NCBI GenBank assembly: GCA_017559615.1
Contig: JAFYRB010000062.1
Coordinates: 1-9,055 of the forward strand
Direction of reading: 5' to 3'
DNA: 9,055 bases
Source of the DNA: Alistipes sp.
GTDB lineage: Bacteria; Bacteroidota; Bacteroidia; Bacteroidales; Rikenellaceae
The stretch's first letter is position 1; each line of letters begins with the position of its first letter. The notes below the pieces were generated by a model. That model did not search any database and had not been told where the DNA came from. It saw nothing but the letters and a program-made list of their open reading frames with translations. Position numbers and translations under genes: made by a program. Positions 7,432 through 9,055 of this stretch are shown one piece after another.

Positions 7432-7434
7432 GCT

Positions 7435-7917
7435 ATGGCAACCGAGATAGAGCGAAAATTTTTGGTTACGGGCGAGTATAAACACCTCGCCCATAGCCGA
7501 TTACACCTAACACAGGGTTATATCGCATCAGGCTCCTGCACCGTTCGAGTACGTATCAGTGACCAGAGTGCGTGGCTAACAATCAAGGGCCGCTCGACAG
7601 ACGACGGACTATCGCGCATCGAGTGGGAGAAGGAAATTTCGCAGAGCGAGGCTCGTGAGCTTCTACCACTTGTCGAGGGTGCACTGATAGATAAGTACCG
7701 CTACCTTGTGGAGTATCGTGGCCACACCTTCGAGGTTGATGAGTTTCTCGGCCCAAACGAGGGACTTACAATGGCCGAGGTGGAGCTGTCGAGAGTGGAT
7801 GAGGAGTACGAGCGACCAGAGTGGCTGGGTAGAGAGGTTACGGGAGAGCGACGTTTCTACAACTCTCACCTTATAGAACACCCCTACTCCGCGTGGAGCG
7901 ACGAGGAGCGAAAATAA
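7435..7917 (+). CDS. CYTH-domain triphosphate tunnel metalloenzyme (probable inorganic triphosphatase)
   Basis: This 160-residue cytoplasmic protein spans a single CYTH fold. The signature ExExK is at 4-8 (EIERK), followed by tunnel-lining charged residues in alternating strands: TVRVRI (36-41), WLTIKG (47-52), RIEWEKEI (61-68), IDKYRYLVEYRG (85-96), FEVDEF (99-104) and MAEVELS (113-119), with a late RFYN (140-143). Length and sequence resemble the short bacterial TTM proteins such as the Nitrosomonas europaea enzyme, which hydrolyses tripolyphosphate in a metal-dependent way. The fold is shared with class IV adenylate cyclases and thiamine triphosphatases, so the exact substrate is inferred. 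Only 3 nt separate it from the upstream peptidase stop codon, implying co-transcription and probable translational coupling. There is no signal peptide, so it works in a different compartment from its operon partner. Confidence 0.93.
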   Translation: MATEIERKFLVTGEYKHLAHSRLHLTQGYIASGSCTVRVRISDQSAWLTIKGRSTDDGLSRIEWEKEISQSEARELLPLVEGALIDKYRYLVEYRGHTFEVDEFLGPNEGLTMAEVELSRVDEEYERPEWLGREVTGERRFYNSHLIEHPYSAWSDEERK

Positions 7918-7937
7918 CCAATTAAAACGAGAGAGAT

Positions 7938-8255
7938 ATGAGTGAGAAGAACTTAACCGCAACACTAAACTTCGAGCGCCGCTGCACAACAGAGGATATC
8001 GGAGGTAATAGTGACACAACATCCGAAAGTGGCAGCATCGAGGTTTCATTGGGTAGCACACTCCCTATCGCCAACTTCCGAGATATTAAGGTCGAGGAGA
8101 TTTGTAGCGAGTATATTCGCTTGGGCGGAAACAAGGAGCAGATACTCCACAAGGGTGGCTACGTGACTTACAGCTGGACCGAGGATGGCTACGAGGACCA
8201 CGAGGGCGTGGTATGGAGTACCGACGACCACTTCCTAAAACTCTTCTGGGAGTAA
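7938..8255 (+). CDS. Hypothetical acidic protein, third gene of the operon
   Basis: I do not recognise this 105-residue protein. It has no signal peptide, membrane helix or cysteine motif, and is rich in Glu, Asp, Ser and Thr. The N-terminal 35 residues look low-complexity and polar (TTEDIGGNSDTTSESGS). The remainder alternates hydrophobic and polar residues as in a small beta-rich domain, with Gly-turn segments (IRLGGNKEQ, HKGGYVTYSW) and an aromatic C-terminus (HFLKLFWE). ATG 7938 follows the CYTH gene stop by 20 nt and is preceded by GAGAGA, a weak purine-rich ribosome site. It is the last gene before the terminator at 8278-8307, so it is probably expressed with the CYTH enzyme. Being in-frame, co-directional and followed by a terminator supports a real gene; the minus-strand frame across it lacks such support. 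Confidence 0.75.
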   Translation: MSEKNLTATLNFERRCTTEDIGGNSDTTSESGSIEVSLGSTLPIANFRDIKVEEICSEYIRLGGNKEQILHKGGYVTYSWTEDGYEDHEGVVWSTDDHFLKLFWE

Positions 8256-8277
8256 CCCTCATACTACTATTATATAT

Positions 8278-8307
8278 AAGGATAACCACTGCGGTTATCC
8301 TTTTTTT
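8278..8307 (+). terminator. Intrinsic terminator of the peptidase-TTM operon
   Basis: A perfect 10-bp stem (8278-8287 AAGGATAACC with 8293-8302 GGTTATCCTT) closes an ACTGC loop, and a run of seven Ts (8301-8307) overlaps the end of the stem. It lies 22 bp after the stop codon of the 105-residue gene and fixes the end of the operon. Confidence 0.92.
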
Positions 8308-8338
8308 GCATCACACCGAGAAAAAAGTTGCAGAAAAA

Positions 8339-8371
8339 TTTGGAGAATTGATATTTTATGCACTATCTTTG
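8339..8371 (+). promoter_or_regulatory. Bacteroidota-type promoter for the SPFH gene
   Basis: TTTG (8339-8342) and TATCTTTG (8364-8371, exact TAnnTTTG) are 21 nt apart. Transcription should begin near 8377, inside the first of two palindromic octamers, leaving a leader of roughly 65 nt before ATG 8444. Confidence 0.75.
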
Positions 8372-8390
8372 TGATATCAAAATGATATCA
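8372..8390. promoter_or_regulatory. Twin palindromic octamers, candidate operator
   Basis: Two identical, self-complementary TGATATCA octamers (8372-8379 and 8383-8390) are separated by AAA, an 11-bp centre-to-centre step close to one helical turn. They begin directly after the -7 element and cover the predicted transcription start, where a bound protein would block initiation. A looser copy, TGATATTT, lies at 8349-8356 between the -33 and -7 elements. Confidence 0.5.
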
Positions 8391-8403
8391 TCATAAACAC
8401 CGA

Positions 8404-8416
8404 AAATTCAGAATTT
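8404..8416. repeat. Small inverted repeat in the SPFH leader
   Basis: AAATTC-A-GAATTT is a perfect 6-bp-arm inverted repeat about 30-40 nt downstream of the predicted start. It is short and A/T-rich and may be chance. Confidence 0.25.
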
Positions 8417-8443
8417 AATTTATAAACCTAAAACACTACCATT

Positions 8444-9055
8444 ATGAAAAATTACACCTATTCTGGTTGGAAGCTCAATGGCTTCATCGCCCTTATCCTT
8501 AACCTTGCTCTTGTAGGTGCGGCAATCTACGCTATTACAGTGCTTGCAAGCAACGAAGTACTTATCGGCTGGGCGCTTGCACTGCTTATCGTATCTATTC
8601 TCTGCGCAATCATTATGATGTGCGGTTACATTATGCTTGAGCCTAATGAGTCACGCGTATTGCTCTTCTTTGGTAACTATCGCGGTACGTTCTACGACAC
8701 AGGTTTCTGGTGGATTAACCCATTTATGAGCGCAAAGAAGCTCTCGATGCGTGCGCGTAACCTCAACGTAGACCCTATCAAGGTTAACGACAAGGCGGGC
8801 AACCCTATTCTTATCGGTCTTGTTGTAGTATGGAAGATTAAGAACGATGGCGCATATAACGCTGTATTCGAGATTGATGCACCATTGGAGATTGGCGCCA
8901 CTGGCTCTAACACACGTATGAACGTTTTGGAAAACTTCGTAGCCGTGCAGAGCGACTCGGCATTGCGTCAGGTTGCGGGTATGTATGCCTACGACGAGAA
9001 CTCTAACAATGCTTCGGATGAGGTAACACTTCGCTCGGGTGGTGATGAGATTAAC
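8444..9055 (+). CDS. SPFH/band-7 domain membrane protein, N-terminal part
   Basis: This is the first 204 codons of a prohibitin/flotillin-type (SPFH) protein, cut by the right edge. Two hydrophobic helices (about 12-34 and 39-64) anchor it, followed directly by the SPFH start: EPNESRVLLFFGNYRGTFYDTGFWWINPF (about 66-94), then MRARNLNVDPIKVNDKAGNPI (about 102-122) and VVVWKIKND (127-135). These match the band-7 pattern in which a strand such as VLLFFG leads to G-W-NPF. Such proteins oligomerise into membrane-associated rings and affect protease access or membrane domain organisation; the specific role here is unknown. ATG 8444 follows an A-rich leader (AAAACACTACCATT) and gives a short polar N-terminus before helix 1. 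It has its own promoter and twin palindromes, separate from the preceding operon. The C-terminal coiled-coil expected for the family lies outside the window. Confidence 0.9.
   Translation, partial: MKNYTYSGWKLNGFIALILNLALVGAAIYAITVLASNEVLIGWALALLIVSILCAIIMMCGYIMLEPNESRVLLFFGNYRGTFYDTGFWWINPFMSAKKLSMRARNLNVDPIKVNDKAGNPILIGLVVVWKIKNDGAYNAVFEIDAPLEIGATGSNTRMNVLENFVAVQSDSALRQVAGMYAYDENSNNASDEVTLRSGGDEIN

Noticed and set aside
7663..8061. 132-codon minus-strand frame across the CYTH and hypothetical genes
   Set aside because: It spans two co-directional genes and has no promoter or recognisable features. The plus-strand genes fit the operon and terminator better.

Overview
The window looks like chromosomal DNA from a member of the Bacteroidota, most likely the order Bacteroidales. 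Several start regions carry the Bacteroidota housekeeping promoter pattern (a TTTG-type -33 element, then about 20 nt, then TAnnTTTG). Start codons follow A-rich leaders rather than strong Shine-Dalgarno sequences, and the gene content (SufB, glyA, a secreted bleomycin-hydrolase-type peptidase, an SPFH protein) fits gut-type Bacteroidales. I cannot name a genus from the sequence alone; Rikenellaceae (Alistipes-like) is a guess. I see no phage, insertion sequence, CRISPR array, tRNA or rRNA.

Layout: (1) 1-560, minus strand: the N-terminal 186 codons of sufB, cut by the left edge. (2) 561-869: a divergent control region with one well-formed promoter for each flank, a 12-bp tandem repeat and a 15-bp palindrome. 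(3) 870-2150, plus: glyA, closed by a very strong intrinsic terminator at 2172-2205. (4) 2248-3441, plus: a 12-helix MFS transporter. (5) 3438-5960, minus: an 840-residue membrane protein that I read as a CASTOR/POLLUX-type ion channel (four helices, a pore loop with a DPGQQA filter-like motif, tandem Rossmann/RCK-like domains) ending in a ryanodine-receptor (RyR) repeat. It converges on the MFS gene with overlapping stop codons. (6) 5961-6042: a short divergent promoter region. (7) 6043-8255, plus: a compact three-gene unit of secreted C1B cysteine peptidase, CYTH/triphosphate-tunnel enzyme and an unrecognised 105-residue acidic protein, closed by a terminator at 8278-8307. (8) 8444-9055, plus: the N-terminal part of an SPFH/band-7 membrane protein, cut by the right edge and preceded by a promoter with two palindromic octamers at the likely transcription start.

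Most genes appear to be independent housekeeping or envelope functions: Fe-S assembly, one-carbon metabolism, transport, peptide turnover, polyphosphate hydrolysis and membrane organisation. The most unusual item is the channel-RyR fusion. It joins a plant-symbiosis-like channel architecture to a domain best known from animal calcium-release channels, in a bacterium. I see no clear evidence of a larger undescribed multi-gene system.
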